In this document: positions 9,148 to 16,704 of the stretch, one piece after another
Numbering within the stretch: the first letter of the stretch is position 1
Layout: each line of letters starts with the position of its first letter
Assembly (NCBI GenBank): GCA_944321825.1
Contig: CALUMU010000006.1
Coordinates: forward strand, 108,126-163,191
Origin: Candidatus Amulumruptor caecigallinarius
GTDB lineage: Bacteria; Bacteroidota; Bacteroidia; Bacteroidales; Muribaculaceae
Length of the DNA: 55,066 bases
Direction of reading: 5' to 3'
Made by a program: the position numbers and the translations under genes
Notes under the pieces: generated by a model
Told to the model about the DNA's origin: nothing
The model's input: the letters and a program-made list of their open reading frames with translations, nothing else
The model's database searches: none

Positions 9148-9155
9148 CCCCCCCC
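9148..9155 (+). repeat. C8 homopolymer between DUF4835 and recN
   Basis: Eight C residues follow directly after the DUF4835 stop and end 15 bases before the recN ATG. It lies outside coding sequence, so a length change would alter only the spacer. Confidence 0.9.
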
Positions 9156-9170
9156 TCTGTATAACGAGTC

Positions 9171-10829
9171 ATGTTATCTCGCTTACATATCACAAACTAT
9201 GCCCTCATTGACGATGTGGATGTCACATTCGGCCCGGGCATGAACGTCATCACCGGAGAGACCGGTGCCGGCAAGAGCATCATGCTCGGTGCTTTGTCGC
9301 TCATACTCGGTGCGCGTGCTGACAGCCGTGCCGTCAGCCACAAGGAGTCAAAGAGCGTCATCGAGGCTACTTTCAAGGCCGCTGATGTAGCAGGAGCGCG
9401 TCGCTTTTGTGAGGCTAACGATATAGACTGGGACGATGCGGAGTGCATACTCCGCCGAGAGGTTACGCCTACGGGGCGTTCGCGCACGTTTATCAACGAT
9501 ACCCCGGTGACAGTCGGCCAGTTGCGCGAGCTGGCCATGATGCTTGTCGACATACATTCCCAGCACCAGAATCTCCTCCTTGCCGACCCTGCTTTTCAGC
9601 TCGACGTAATCGACAGCATGGCTGGAAATGCGGAGCGGCTTGCAGAGTATTCCCGCCGCTACAAAGTGCTCCGTGATGCCATGCGCAAACTGCGCACACT
9701 CCGCGAGGCATTGCGGCAAGGACGCGAGGATGAGGAGTTTACACGCTACCAGTATGAGCAGCTCGACGCTCTGAAGCTCGTAAAGGGCGAACAGGCCGAA
9801 CTCGAGCAGCGTCGTGATGTCCTCGCCCATGCCCAGGAACTGAGCGGCGCAATCAGCGGAGCTCTTGCTGACCTTGACACCGACGATGGCAGCGTGACAT
9901 CACGGATGTCGGCGGCGATAAGATGTCTGTATAATGCCGTAGACCGTCTGCCGGGTGGTGATGAGCTGGTCGGCAGGTTGGAGTCGGTGAAGATAGAGGT
10001 CGAGGACATCGTGGAAACGATTGGAGATGCAGCGGCATCGCTTGATGCTGACCCTAACGAACTTGACGAGATAGAGGAGCGTCTGAGTGCCATATACTCC
10101 ATGCAGTCGCGTCACCATGTAGACACCGTGGAGGAGCTGATAGCCTTGCGCGAGAGCCTTGGCCGATGTCTCGACAGCATACAGAACGGCGATGAGGAGG
10201 TGGCTGCAGCTGAAAAAGAGGCGCGTCGCGCCATGGCTTTGGTCAAGGAGGCCGCAGCGGCTCTTTCGCGGAGCCGTAAAGAGGCCGCTGACCGTCTGGG
10301 TGCCGACCTCCGCGAGGCAGCGGCTCCGTTGGGCATGAAAAACCTCCAGTGCGAGATACGCGTCTCGTCGGCTGACATAACCCACACCGGGGCTGACAAT
10401 GTGGAGTTCCTTTTCGCTTTCAATAAAAACCAGCCCCTGATGCCGGTGGCAAAGACTGCGTCGGGAGGCGAGATATCGCGATTGATGCTTTCGCTGAAGT
10501 CAATCATTGCGAGTCACATGCAGCTCCCGTCGATAATATTCGATGAGATTGATACCGGTGTGAGCGGCGATGTGGCGTGTCGCATGGGCGAGATGATGAG
10601 CGGCATATCATCTAACATACAGGTAATCACCATCACGCATCTGCCGCAGGTTGCAGCCAAGGGTGCCAGCCATTACAAGGTGTACAAGGAGGATGATGCT
10701 ACAGCTACACATACCCGCATCGTCAAGCTCGACGACGATGCCCGTGTCGGCGAACTTTCACTGATGCTCAGTGGCTCGGCAACTGACGAGAAGTCACGTC
10801 AAGCAGCCATGTCGCTGCTGGGACAATGA
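9171..10829 (+). CDS. recN: DNA repair protein RecN (SMC-like ATPase)
   Basis: 552 residues, normal for RecN, which acts in double-strand-break repair. The N-terminal MLSRLHITNYALIDDVDV and Walker A GETGAGKS (about 31-38) are followed by a long coiled coil (about 150-390, dense in Arg, Glu, Ala heptads). The C-terminal half has the ABC signature ASGGEISRLMLSLK, Walker B IIFDEIDTGVSG and the ITHLPQVAAKG switch. It closes the run that begins with dnaN. Confidence 0.96.
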   Translation: MLSRLHITNYALIDDVDVTFGPGMNVITGETGAGKSIMLGALSLILGARADSRAVSHKESKSVIEATFKAADVAGARRFCEANDIDWDDAECILRREVTPTGRSRTFINDTPVTVGQLRELAMMLVDIHSQHQNLLLADPAFQLDVIDSMAGNAERLAEYSRRYKVLRDAMRKLRTLREALRQGREDEEFTRYQYEQLDALKLVKGEQAELEQRRDVLAHAQELSGAISGALADLDTDDGSVTSRMSAAIRCLYNAVDRLPGGDELVGRLESVKIEVEDIVETIGDAAASLDADPNELDEIEERLSAIYSMQSRHHVDTVEELIALRESLGRCLDSIQNGDEEVAAAEKEARRAMALVKEAAAALSRSRKEAADRLGADLREAAAPLGMKNLQCEIRVSSADITHTGADNVEFLFAFNKNQPLMPVAKTASGGEISRLMLSLKSIIASHMQLPSIIFDEIDTGVSGDVACRMGEMMSGISSNIQVITITHLPQVAAKGASHYKVYKEDDATATHTRIVKLDDDARVGELSLMLSGSATDEKSRQAAMSLLGQ

Positions 10830-10891
10830 ACTTATTCGATATTTTGAAATAAGTTTAAATCAGTTCAATAACAACTATAACAGAGATATTG

Positions 10892-11650
10892 ATGGAAGCG
10901 ACAGACTATATATTCGGCATACGTGCCGTTATCGAGGCTATAGATGCCGGACGTGACATCGACAAGGTGCTTATCAGCAAAGACCTTAACGGCCCGCTGA
11001 TAGGGGAGCTGCTTGAGGTCATCAAGCGTGACCATGTGGTGATGAGGCGTGTCCCGGTGGAGAAAATCAACCGCATAACCCGCAAAAACCACCAGGGGGT
11101 CGTGGCGATGCTCTCGGCTGTGACCTATCATAAGCTCGAACATCTCGTGCCGGAGCTTTACGAGGCAGGGCGGCTGCCGTTTATCGTGGTGCTTGACGGT
11201 GTGACTGACGTGCGTAATTTCGGGGCTATCGCCCGTACATGCGAGTGCGCCGGTGTCGATGCCATAGTCATCGGCGAGCGTGACAGCGTGGGTGTCGGCG
11301 GTGATGCCGTCAAGACTTCGGCCGGTGCGCTCCATCATATACCTGTGTGTCGTGAGCGCGACATCGCATGGGCTGTGCGTTTCCTCAAAGACAACGGCAT
11401 ACAGGTAGTGGCAGCGTCGGAGAAGGCGACTGTAGACTATACGCAAGGCTCGTATGACGCTCCTGTGGCGATAGTCATGGGTGCCGAAGATACCGGGGTG
11501 AGCCAGAACGTGTTGCGTCTCTGTGACACTCAGGTAGCTATCCCGATTCTGGGCAAGATTCAGTCGCTCAATGTCTCTGTGGCAGCCGGAGTTATGATTT
11601 ATGAAGTGGTGCGCCAACGTCTCAACGAAGGCAAAAATGACGCTCGCTAA
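10892..11650 (+). CDS. rlmB: 23S rRNA 2'-O-ribose methyltransferase, TrmH/SpoU family (RlmB-like)
   Basis: 252 residues. An N-terminal L30e-like substrate domain (about 1-75, DYIFGIRAVIEAIDAG) is followed by a SpoU/SPOUT knot domain. The three family motifs are present: NFGAIARTCECAGVDAIVI, AIVMGAEDTGVS and IPILGKIQSLNVSVAAGVMIYE. RlmB methylates a guanosine in 23S rRNA; related TrmH enzymes act on tRNA, so the exact target is inferred. The ATG at 10892 is preferred over the adjacent TTG. It is 62 bases after recN. Confidence 0.9.
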   Translation: MEATDYIFGIRAVIEAIDAGRDIDKVLISKDLNGPLIGELLEVIKRDHVVMRRVPVEKINRITRKNHQGVVAMLSAVTYHKLEHLVPELYEAGRLPFIVVLDGVTDVRNFGAIARTCECAGVDAIVIGERDSVGVGGDAVKTSAGALHHIPVCRERDIAWAVRFLKDNGIQVVAASEKATVDYTQGSYDAPVAIVMGAEDTGVSQNVLRLCDTQVAIPILGKIQSLNVSVAAGVMIYEVVRQRLNEGKNDAR

Positions 11651-11692
11651 AGAAATATAGTTTTAATATAAACTGATTTTTGTGAGTTATTT

Positions 11693-12568
11693 ATGAAAGT
11701 AGGTATCATACAGCAGTCCAATAGCTCCGATGTGGCTGAAAACCGGCGGCGCATATCAGAAGAGGTGCGCCGTCTGGCAGCCGGAGGTGCGCAGCTGATA
11801 GTCAACCGCGAACTTCACGATTCGCTCTATTTCTGTCAGGAAGAAAACACTGCTAATTTTGACCTCGCTGTAGCCATACCCGGGGAGGCCACCGACTTTT
11901 ACGGCAATCTGGCCAAGGAGGCCGGTGTGGTACTCGTCACTTCTCTTTTTGAAAGACGTGCGCCGGGATTGTACCACAATACTGCCGTGGTATTTGAGCG
12001 CGACGGCTCTATCGCCGGCAAATACCGCAAGATGCACATCCCCGACGACCCTGCTTATTACGAAAAATTCTACTTCACCCCCGGTGACCTTGACTTTGTC
12101 CCCATAGACACGTCCGTAGGTCGGCTCGGAGTACTCGTCTGCTGGGACCAGTGGTATCCCGAAGCAGCGCGCCTTATGGCGTTGCGAGGTGCCGAGATGC
12201 TGATATATCCCACCGCCATAGGGCTTGAAAGCGCCGATACTCCCGAAGAGCAGGAACGTCAGCGCGAGGCGTGGACCACGGTGCAGCGCGGACATGCCGT
12301 CGCAAACGGCATCCCGGTGGTGACTGTCAATCGCGTAGGATATGAACCCGACCCGTCGGGGCTGACGGGCGGCATACGCTTCTGGGGCAGCAGCTTTGTT
12401 GCAGGGCCCCAGGGCGAGCTGCTTTACCGCGCTTCTGCTGACCGCGAGGAGTCCGTAATCGTCGATGTTGACATGAAGCGCAGCGAGCAGGTGCGTCGCT
12501 GGTGGCCGTTTCTGCGTGACCGCCGCATAGAATGTTTCGGCCCGCTCACTCGCCGTTTCATCGACTGA
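11693..12568 (+). CDS. aguB: N-carbamoylputrescine amidase-like carbon-nitrogen hydrolase
   Basis: 291 residues, nitrilase superfamily. The catalytic triad is visible: Glu40 in NRELH, Lys113 in YRKMHIPDDP and Cys150 in LVCWDQWYPEA. The sequences around Lys and Cys and the C-terminal RRIECFGPLTRRF are characteristic of N-carbamoylputrescine amidase, which releases putrescine, CO2 and ammonia in the agmatine route to polyamines. Agmatine deiminase, its usual partner, is not adjacent here, so it must lie elsewhere if the pathway is complete. Confidence 0.88.
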   Translation: MKVGIIQQSNSSDVAENRRRISEEVRRLAAGGAQLIVNRELHDSLYFCQEENTANFDLAVAIPGEATDFYGNLAKEAGVVLVTSLFERRAPGLYHNTAVVFERDGSIAGKYRKMHIPDDPAYYEKFYFTPGDLDFVPIDTSVGRLGVLVCWDQWYPEAARLMALRGAEMLIYPTAIGLESADTPEEQERQREAWTTVQRGHAVANGIPVVTVNRVGYEPDPSGLTGGIRFWGSSFVAGPQGELLYRASADREESVIVDVDMKRSEQVRRWWPFLRDRRIECFGPLTRRFID

Positions 12569-12595
12569 TTTTTGCGAATTACTTAAGACTTGCTT

Positions 12596-13519
12596 ATGGA
12601 AACTCTCCATCATGACCATCTCCATCACGACCATGGAGAGATACATGCCGTATCTATGCCTGACGGCCGGCGTGTCAACCGCGCTTTCAAGATAGGCATA
12701 CTGCTTAACCTCGTCTATGTGGCTGTAGAGGCGGTGTTCGGCTGGGTTGCGGATTCGATGGGACTCCTGTCGGATGCCGGGCATAACCTGTCCGATGTGG
12801 CTTCGCTTGTCATAGCCCTGCTTGCGCTGAAGATGGCCCAGATGCCCCCTACGGCGCGTTATACCTACGGTTACAGCAAGGCCACGGTGCAGGCCTCCGT
12901 GGTCAATTCCATCATCCTCTATGTGGCGGTAGTCCTGATAGTCATGGAGAGTGTCGACAAGCTGCTCCATCCAGTAGCTGTCGACGGAGAGATAGTGGCA
13001 TGGGTGGCAGGCATAGGAGTGCTGATAAACGGGATTACTGCGTGGCTGTTTCTTAAAGACAGCCGGCGCGATCTTAACATCAAAGGGGCTTTTATGCACA
13101 TGGCTGCGGATGCCCTCGTATCGGTAGGTGTAGTGGTCAGCGGCATCGCGATTCACTTCACCGGGTGGACGCTGATTGACCCGATAGTGGGTATAGTCGT
13201 CGCGATGCTGATAGCCCTGAGCAGTTACAGTATGCTTGCCGACAGTATGCGTCTGGTGCTTGACGGAGTGCCAAAGGGCATTGACCCCGAACGCATAGGG
13301 CGGATAATCGACTCCGTGCACGGAGTCGATGAACACCATCATCTTCACATCTGGCCGTTGAGCACCACCTCCACCGCCATGACCGTCCATGTCGTAGTCA
13401 GCGACATCCGCCTTGTCGACCGGGTAATCACCGAAGTCCGTGAAGCCGTAAAGTCGGCCGGCATCACCCACAGCACCATCGAGGCCGAAACCTCACTCTG
13501 CGACTCCCCCCACGACTGA
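12596..13519 (+). CDS. Cation diffusion facilitator (CDF) metal exporter
   Basis: 307 residues. A histidine-rich start (METLHHDHLHHDHGEIHAV) can bind metal. About six membrane spans follow (roughly 30-210) with the two-fold metal sites SDAGHNLSDV and AADALVSVGV. The cytoplasmic C-terminal domain includes GVDEHHHLHIWPL and THSTIEAE. This pattern fits Zn/Co/Cd proton antiporters of the CzcD type. The ATG at 12596 is preferred to the upstream TTG at 12590. No metal regulator is adjacent. Confidence 0.92.
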   Translation: METLHHDHLHHDHGEIHAVSMPDGRRVNRAFKIGILLNLVYVAVEAVFGWVADSMGLLSDAGHNLSDVASLVIALLALKMAQMPPTARYTYGYSKATVQASVVNSIILYVAVVLIVMESVDKLLHPVAVDGEIVAWVAGIGVLINGITAWLFLKDSRRDLNIKGAFMHMAADALVSVGVVVSGIAIHFTGWTLIDPIVGIVVAMLIALSSYSMLADSMRLVLDGVPKGIDPERIGRIIDSVHGVDEHHHLHIWPLSTTSTAMTVHVVVSDIRLVDRVITEVREAVKSAGITHSTIEAETSLCDSPHD

Positions 13520-13651
13520 CCGCCTCGCCAAGGTCAGCATCAGTGACTTTCTCGCGCCTCGCGCAGATAGAGGTGTGCGCCTTTGTTTAGGCACTTGTTT
13601 CGTTTGTTTCATTCTGTTCGCATTATTTTGCATCAAAATATCACTAAATTA

Positions 13652-13677
13652 TATCGACTTATAAATATAAGCCGATA
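13652..13677. repeat. Imperfect 26-bp palindrome upstream of the HigBA remnant
   Basis: TATCGACTTAT and ATAAGCCGATA form inverted arms with one mismatch around a 4-base centre. It lies 18 bases before a TAAATTTG hexamer-like promoter element (13695-13702). It could be an operator for the toxin-antitoxin locus or a recombination scar. The rest of 13520-13789 shows no gene. Confidence 0.5.
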
Positions 13678-13789
13678 GTATGTATCACTTGAGATAAATT
13701 TGTTTCTGTGTTTTACAACATATTTCCGTCAGGCTGCTTTCTATGTCCTAAAGTTGTCATATAAGGAAACTTTCGCTAACGTTTGCAAC

Positions 13790-14116
13790 GTGATACGGAA
13801 GATTAAATATTTCAAAAACCATTTCCAAGACTTCTTCGGTAGCCTCGAAAAAGGAGCGTAGGAAAAGGTCGTATATGTGTTGCGATATGTGCAGCAGACC
13901 GAACGCTGGAACCAAAAGTTTGTAAAATACTTGAGGGACGGTATCTTTGAGCTTCGGGTGGAGTACGGCGGAAATGCCTATAGGATATTCTTCATTCTGG
14001 ACGACGGAAATATTGTCGTATTGTTCAATGGCTTCATGAAGAAAACCCAGAAGACTCCGCAGCAAGAATTGGAAAAGGCGACAAAACTAAAGGAGGAGTA
14101 TTATGAAAGCAAGTAA
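13790..14116 (+). pseudogene. RelE/HigB-type toxin, broken by an in-frame TAG
   Basis: From a GTG at 13790 the frame encodes a 108-residue RelE/HigB-like (phage Gp49-like) mRNA interferase with KIKYFKNHFQDFFGSLEKGA, then a TAG at codon 24 (13859-13861), then EKVVYVLRYVQQTERWNQKF and the core FELRVEYGGNAYRIFFILDDGNIVVLFNGF to the end. The frame is intact on both sides of the stop, so this is one base substitution and not a frameshift. A shortened protein could begin at GTG 13877 but would lack the first strand and helix. The gene overlaps the antitoxin by 14 bases, the usual HigBA arrangement. Confidence 0.8.
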
Positions 14117-14414
14117 TGACATCCACGATTTTGAGACACTGCTCGACAATACATTCGGGCGCAGAGGCACGGTGGAGCGTGAAGTGTTGGAAACAAACGC
14201 CCAAGCGTTCTGCGTGGGACAGATGATACTCGATGCCCGGAAACAAGAACGCATGACACAGGCGGAACTGGCTCAACGCATAGGTTCGAGCATATCTTAT
14301 ATATCAAAGATTGAAAACGGATATGTAGAGCCAAGCGCAAGTCTGTTCCTTAAAATTATAGCACCATTAGGTCTGAGGTTTGAATTGGTAAAGCCCTATG
14401 GGGTGTTGCTTTGA
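14103..14414 (+). CDS. HigA-type XRE antitoxin
   Basis: 103 residues, intact. The helix-turn-helix domain (about 45-100) has ARKQERMTQAELAQRIGSS and ISYISKIENGYVEPSASLFL. It would bind the HigB-like toxin and repress the operon. Its toxin is interrupted by a stop codon, so the antitoxin now stands alone or neutralises a toxin encoded elsewhere. Confidence 0.88.
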   Translation: MKASNDIHDFETLLDNTFGRRGTVEREVLETNAQAFCVGQMILDARKQERMTQAELAQRIGSSISYISKIENGYVEPSASLFLKIIAPLGLRFELVKPYGVLL

Positions 14415-14467
14415 GCCGAAACCTTTTCCTCTGTTGAAACGGCATTGGGCGAGAAATCCCAAGACAT

Positions 14468-14493
14468 AACCGCTCGATTACGGGCGGTTTTTT
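14468..14493 (+). terminator. Rho-independent terminator after higA
   Basis: AACCGCTC and GGGCGGTT pair around a 6-base loop, followed by a T run. It closes the toxin-antitoxin unit 53 bases past the stop codon and 32 bases before the target duplication of the transposon. Confidence 0.85.
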
Positions 14494-14524
14494 ATTGTAA
14501 TATCATAGGAATATGTAAAATATA

Positions 14525-14532
14525 TTTTTTAA
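14525..14532. repeat. Left target-site duplication of the IS1595-type transposon
   Basis: TTTTTTAA occurs directly outside the left terminal inverted repeat, and the identical octamer lies directly outside the right one at 18112-18119. Eight bases is the duplication length known for the IS1595 family. Confidence 0.88.
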
Positions 14533-14560
14533 CGTAATTATATACTATTTATACCAAATG
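14533..14560 (+). repeat. Left terminal inverted repeat (28 bp)
   Basis: Begins CGTAATTATATACTATTTAT and ends ACCAAATG; it is the exact reverse complement of 18084-18111. Confidence 0.95.
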
Positions 14561-14568
14561 ATGAAATT

Positions 14569-14730
14569 ATGGGTGAAAATAGAGAATATGAAGTCTCTTT
14601 TGAGGCTCAAAATATCACAGCCTTCACTTTGGACGAGTTTATCGAAAAAGTGAAAGCCACTACAAATGGAGATGCTGAAATATCAAATATCGTGGCAATA
14701 GTAGTAACAAGGACTATTTCAAACCCTTGA
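14569..14730 (+). CDS. Small hypothetical protein, 53 residues (transposon passenger)
   Basis: ATG at 14569, only 8 bases inside the left terminal repeat. The product starts MGENREYEVSFEAQNITAF and looks like a mixed alpha/beta small acidic protein with no recognised family. Its last 17 bases overlap the tail of the convergent Cys-rich gene. A promoter inside the terminal repeat was not evident, so it may be read from outside the element. It is short, so coding status is uncertain. Confidence 0.4.
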   Translation: MGENREYEVSFEAQNITAFTLDEFIEKVKATTNGDAEISNIVAIVVTRTISNP

Positions 14731-14938
14731 AGGATTTTGTTATTTGTTCTTGCAATGCTTTGCCTATTGCTTGCTGGCATTTGTCAATAGTATTTTTACG
14801 GAACTTCTCGCAGCAACAGGAAACAGTGATGCCACTTGAAGTAAATGTTACTTTCGGATGTTCTCCGTGTATGGGGCATTTCGTCTTTTCTATATCGGAC
14901 TTTATGCTACGTTCCATGCTTAAAGGTAATCTGCTCAT
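14714..14938 (-). CDS. Small Cys-rich putative zinc-binding protein, 74 residues (transposon passenger)
   Basis: Starts MSRLPLSMERSIKSDIEKTK and carries CPIHGEHPK followed about 18 residues later by a CCC run, so one Cys/His cluster could bind zinc. A Lys/Gln-rich helical tail ends in SFKGLK. The ATG at 14938 is chosen because a perfect promoter at 14960-14989 would start transcription near 14953, excluding the longer TTG start at 14962. I do not recognise a named family. Confidence 0.65.
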   Translation of the reverse strand: MSRLPLSMERSIKSDIEKTKCPIHGEHPKVTFTSSGITVSCCCEKFRKNTIDKCQQAIGKALQEQITKSFKGLK

Positions 14939-14959
14939 ATCAAATAGATTTATAGAACA

Positions 14960-14989
14960 CAAAAGTAGTTGTTTTTATCGGAATAACAA
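14960..14989 (-). promoter_or_regulatory. Consensus promoter for the Cys-rich passenger gene
   Basis: Minus strand TTG (14989-14987), a 19-base spacer and TACTTTTG (14967-14960) match the Bacteroidetes consensus exactly. Confidence 0.75.
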
Positions 14990-15130
14990 TAACCAAAGTC
15001 CGTATTTAGGTCTGTGAGTGGAAGTCCCTACACCAAAATCATACTTGCAGACATTCATAAGACCTTTATACTAACTTTGTTTTAGTGATTATCGCTATAA
15101 AAATAACATAAGTAATTGTTTCATAGTCAT

Positions 15131-15161
15131 TTGGCTAATTCACCGTTTTTTCGTAACTTTA
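15131..15161 (+). promoter_or_regulatory. Transposase promoter flanked by a 7-bp inverted repeat
   Basis: TTG at 15131-15133, a 20-base spacer and TAACTTTA at 15154-15161 fit the consensus with one mismatch in the final base. TTCACCG (15139-15145) and CGGTGAA (15171-15177) form an inverted repeat around the -7 element. It would make a good operator, for example for autorepression by the transposase or its co-transcribed partner. Confidence 0.6.
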
Positions 15162-15179
15162 TGTATAAATCGGTGAAAA

Positions 15180-16073
15180 ATGAGTGAAAATTACAATCTT
15201 TTCTACTTCTTCAAACAGTTTCCCGATGAGGACGCTTGCAGGAAGTATCTTGAAAAACGCAGATGGGGTAATACTCCCGTCTGTCCGCATTGCGGCAACG
15301 CACAAAAGGTTTACCGCTATAAAAACGGAAAGACTTTCAAGTGCGCACATTGTGGCAAACAGTTCAAGGTCACTACCGGCACGATTTACGAGAACTCCAA
15401 CATTCCTTTGCAGAAATGGTTTCTGACTTTCTATCTGATTTCGCTTTCAAAGAAAGGTATTAGTTCCATTGAATTGTCAAAGACTATCGGCGTGACGCAA
15501 AAGTCAGCTTGGTACTTGCTGCACAAGATACGCTATATGTTGGAACATCGTAATTCCGATAACCAATTACGGGGAACGGTCGAAGTGGATGAAACTTATG
15601 TCGGTGGTAAGAAAAAGGGTAAACGTGGTAGAGGTTCAGAAAATAAAACACCAGTGTTCGGTACGGTACAGCGCAAAGGTCGCTTGTCAATTACACCTGT
15701 GGAGAACACCAAGCGCATAACATTAGAGCCGATAATCCATAAACGGGTAAAAGGCGGTTCTCATATTATGAGTGATGAATGGTGGGCTTACATTAAATTG
15801 GATAAGGATTACAAGCATAGTGTAGTGAAACATAAGTGTAAGGAATATGTGCGTGGCGATGTTTACACCAACACTATTGAGGGTGCTTGGTCGCATCTGA
15901 AAAGGTCAATGATGGGTACATACCACAGACCGAGTAAGGAACACCTCTCCAAATACTGTGCGGAGTTTGAGTTTACCTACAATACCCGAAAGAAAACGCC
16001 ATTGGCGAAATTCAATCAAATCATAGACAAGAATTTAATCCGTGTCGGTTATACGGATATAGTCGGCACATAA
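15180..16073 (+). CDS. IS1595-family (ISXO2-like) transposase
   Basis: 297 residues. The N-terminal zinc ribbon has Cys pairs C35/C38 and C55/C58 (CPHCGN, CAHCGK). An HTH follows (about 90-120, IELSKTIGVTQKSAWYLLHK), then a DDE-type catalytic core with D137 in VEVDETYVGGK, D199 in IMSDEWWAY, and N231/E234 in YTNTIEGAWSHLKR. This is the ISXO2-like transposase pattern of IS1595 elements. It appears full length and undamaged. Its stop is 15 bases before the next gene, which therefore probably shares its transcript. Confidence 0.95.
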   Translation: MSENYNLFYFFKQFPDEDACRKYLEKRRWGNTPVCPHCGNAQKVYRYKNGKTFKCAHCGKQFKVTTGTIYENSNIPLQKWFLTFYLISLSKKGISSIELSKTIGVTQKSAWYLLHKIRYMLEHRNSDNQLRGTVEVDETYVGGKKKGKRGRGSENKTPVFGTVQRKGRLSITPVENTKRITLEPIIHKRVKGGSHIMSDEWWAYIKLDKDYKHSVVKHKCKEYVRGDVYTNTIEGAWSHLKRSMMGTYHRPSKEHLSKYCAEFEFTYNTRKKTPLAKFNQIIDKNLIRVGYTDIVGT

Positions 16074-16088
16074 AATCAATTAGAAATT

Positions 16089-16463
16089 ATGGAAAAAGTT
16101 TCTGTAAAACTCGTGATGTTCAAACAAAAGACCATGCACGAGGAGGGGGAGTATTGTGGTTACTGTCCGGCATTGGGTGCATTTCATGTTATGACTTCTT
16201 TTGAAAAACTGCTTGCTTATATGCAAGACCGACTTGAAAGAGACCTTGCTGGACGTATTCATTACCGCAATCTTAAAAATAGAGGTTGGGAAGTATCTGA
16301 AAATTTGGCAAAACCGCCTATCTTTGCGGATGAGGAACTGATACAACGTACCGAAAAGATATTTGCAGTAAAAATAAAAGAACCCATTATCGTAGAATTA
16401 TATGCAGAACTCACACCACCAAGAGACCCATACTCCCATTTGTTTCCACACGAGAATAGTTGA
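16089..16463 (+). CDS. Unknown protein co-transcribed with the transposase, 124 residues
   Basis: Starts MEKVSVKLVMFKQKTMHEEG 15 bases after the transposase stop. The first half (VKLVMFKQ ... GYCPALGAFHVMTSFEKLLAYMQDRL) has the strand-strand-helix look of HicB-type antitoxin folds, but I cannot claim homology from eye alone. The second half (about 60-124) is charged and contains PPRDPYSHLF near the end. A second frame overlaps its last 62 bases, so the two may be one protein joined by a frameshift. A regulatory role for transposition is inferred from position only. Confidence 0.6.
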   Translation: MEKVSVKLVMFKQKTMHEEGEYCGYCPALGAFHVMTSFEKLLAYMQDRLERDLAGRIHYRNLKNRGWEVSENLAKPPIFADEELIQRTEKIFAVKIKEPIIVELYAELTPPRDPYSHLFPHENS

Positions 16464-16704
16464 GGACTTCTTAGGGTTACATGGTTTTACTCCATCAATT
16501 CTTGTAGAGTGTACTTTATTCAAAAAAGGAGAACTCCACGTGGAAGTTCCCCATTTGAAAATGCTATCCGATGAGAGTGTAAAGGAATTGCTTCTTAATG
16601 CAGAAATGCCATTTAGTGAGTTTGAAGCCTACTACAAGCATTTGCAAACAATGACAAATTTCGATGTACTGGTGGATTTGTCGGGTGAGACTTTGAAAAA
16701 GTAA
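16402..16704 (+). CDS. Unknown protein, overlapping frame after the 124-residue gene
   Basis: The open frame from ATG 16402 overlaps the previous gene by 62 bases in the +1 frame. The protein-like part begins after the overlap (IVEDFLGLHGFTPSILVECT) and runs to LVDLSGETLKK, about 80 residues, with no start codon of its own there. Either ATG 16402 is used despite the large overlap, or ribosomes shift frame, or an ancestral longer gene suffered an indel. No family is recognised. Its stop directly abuts the stop of the convergent membrane protein. Confidence 0.5.
   Translation: MQNSHHQETHTPICFHTRIVEDFLGLHGFTPSILVECTLFKKGELHVEVPHLKMLSDESVKELLLNAEMPFSEFEAYYKHLQTMTNFDVLVDLSGETLKK

Noticed and set aside
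11756-13471. 571-codon open frame on the minus strand
   Set aside because: It is antisense to the well-supported aguB and CDF genes, rich in His, Tyr and Arg in no domain order, and has no promoter.
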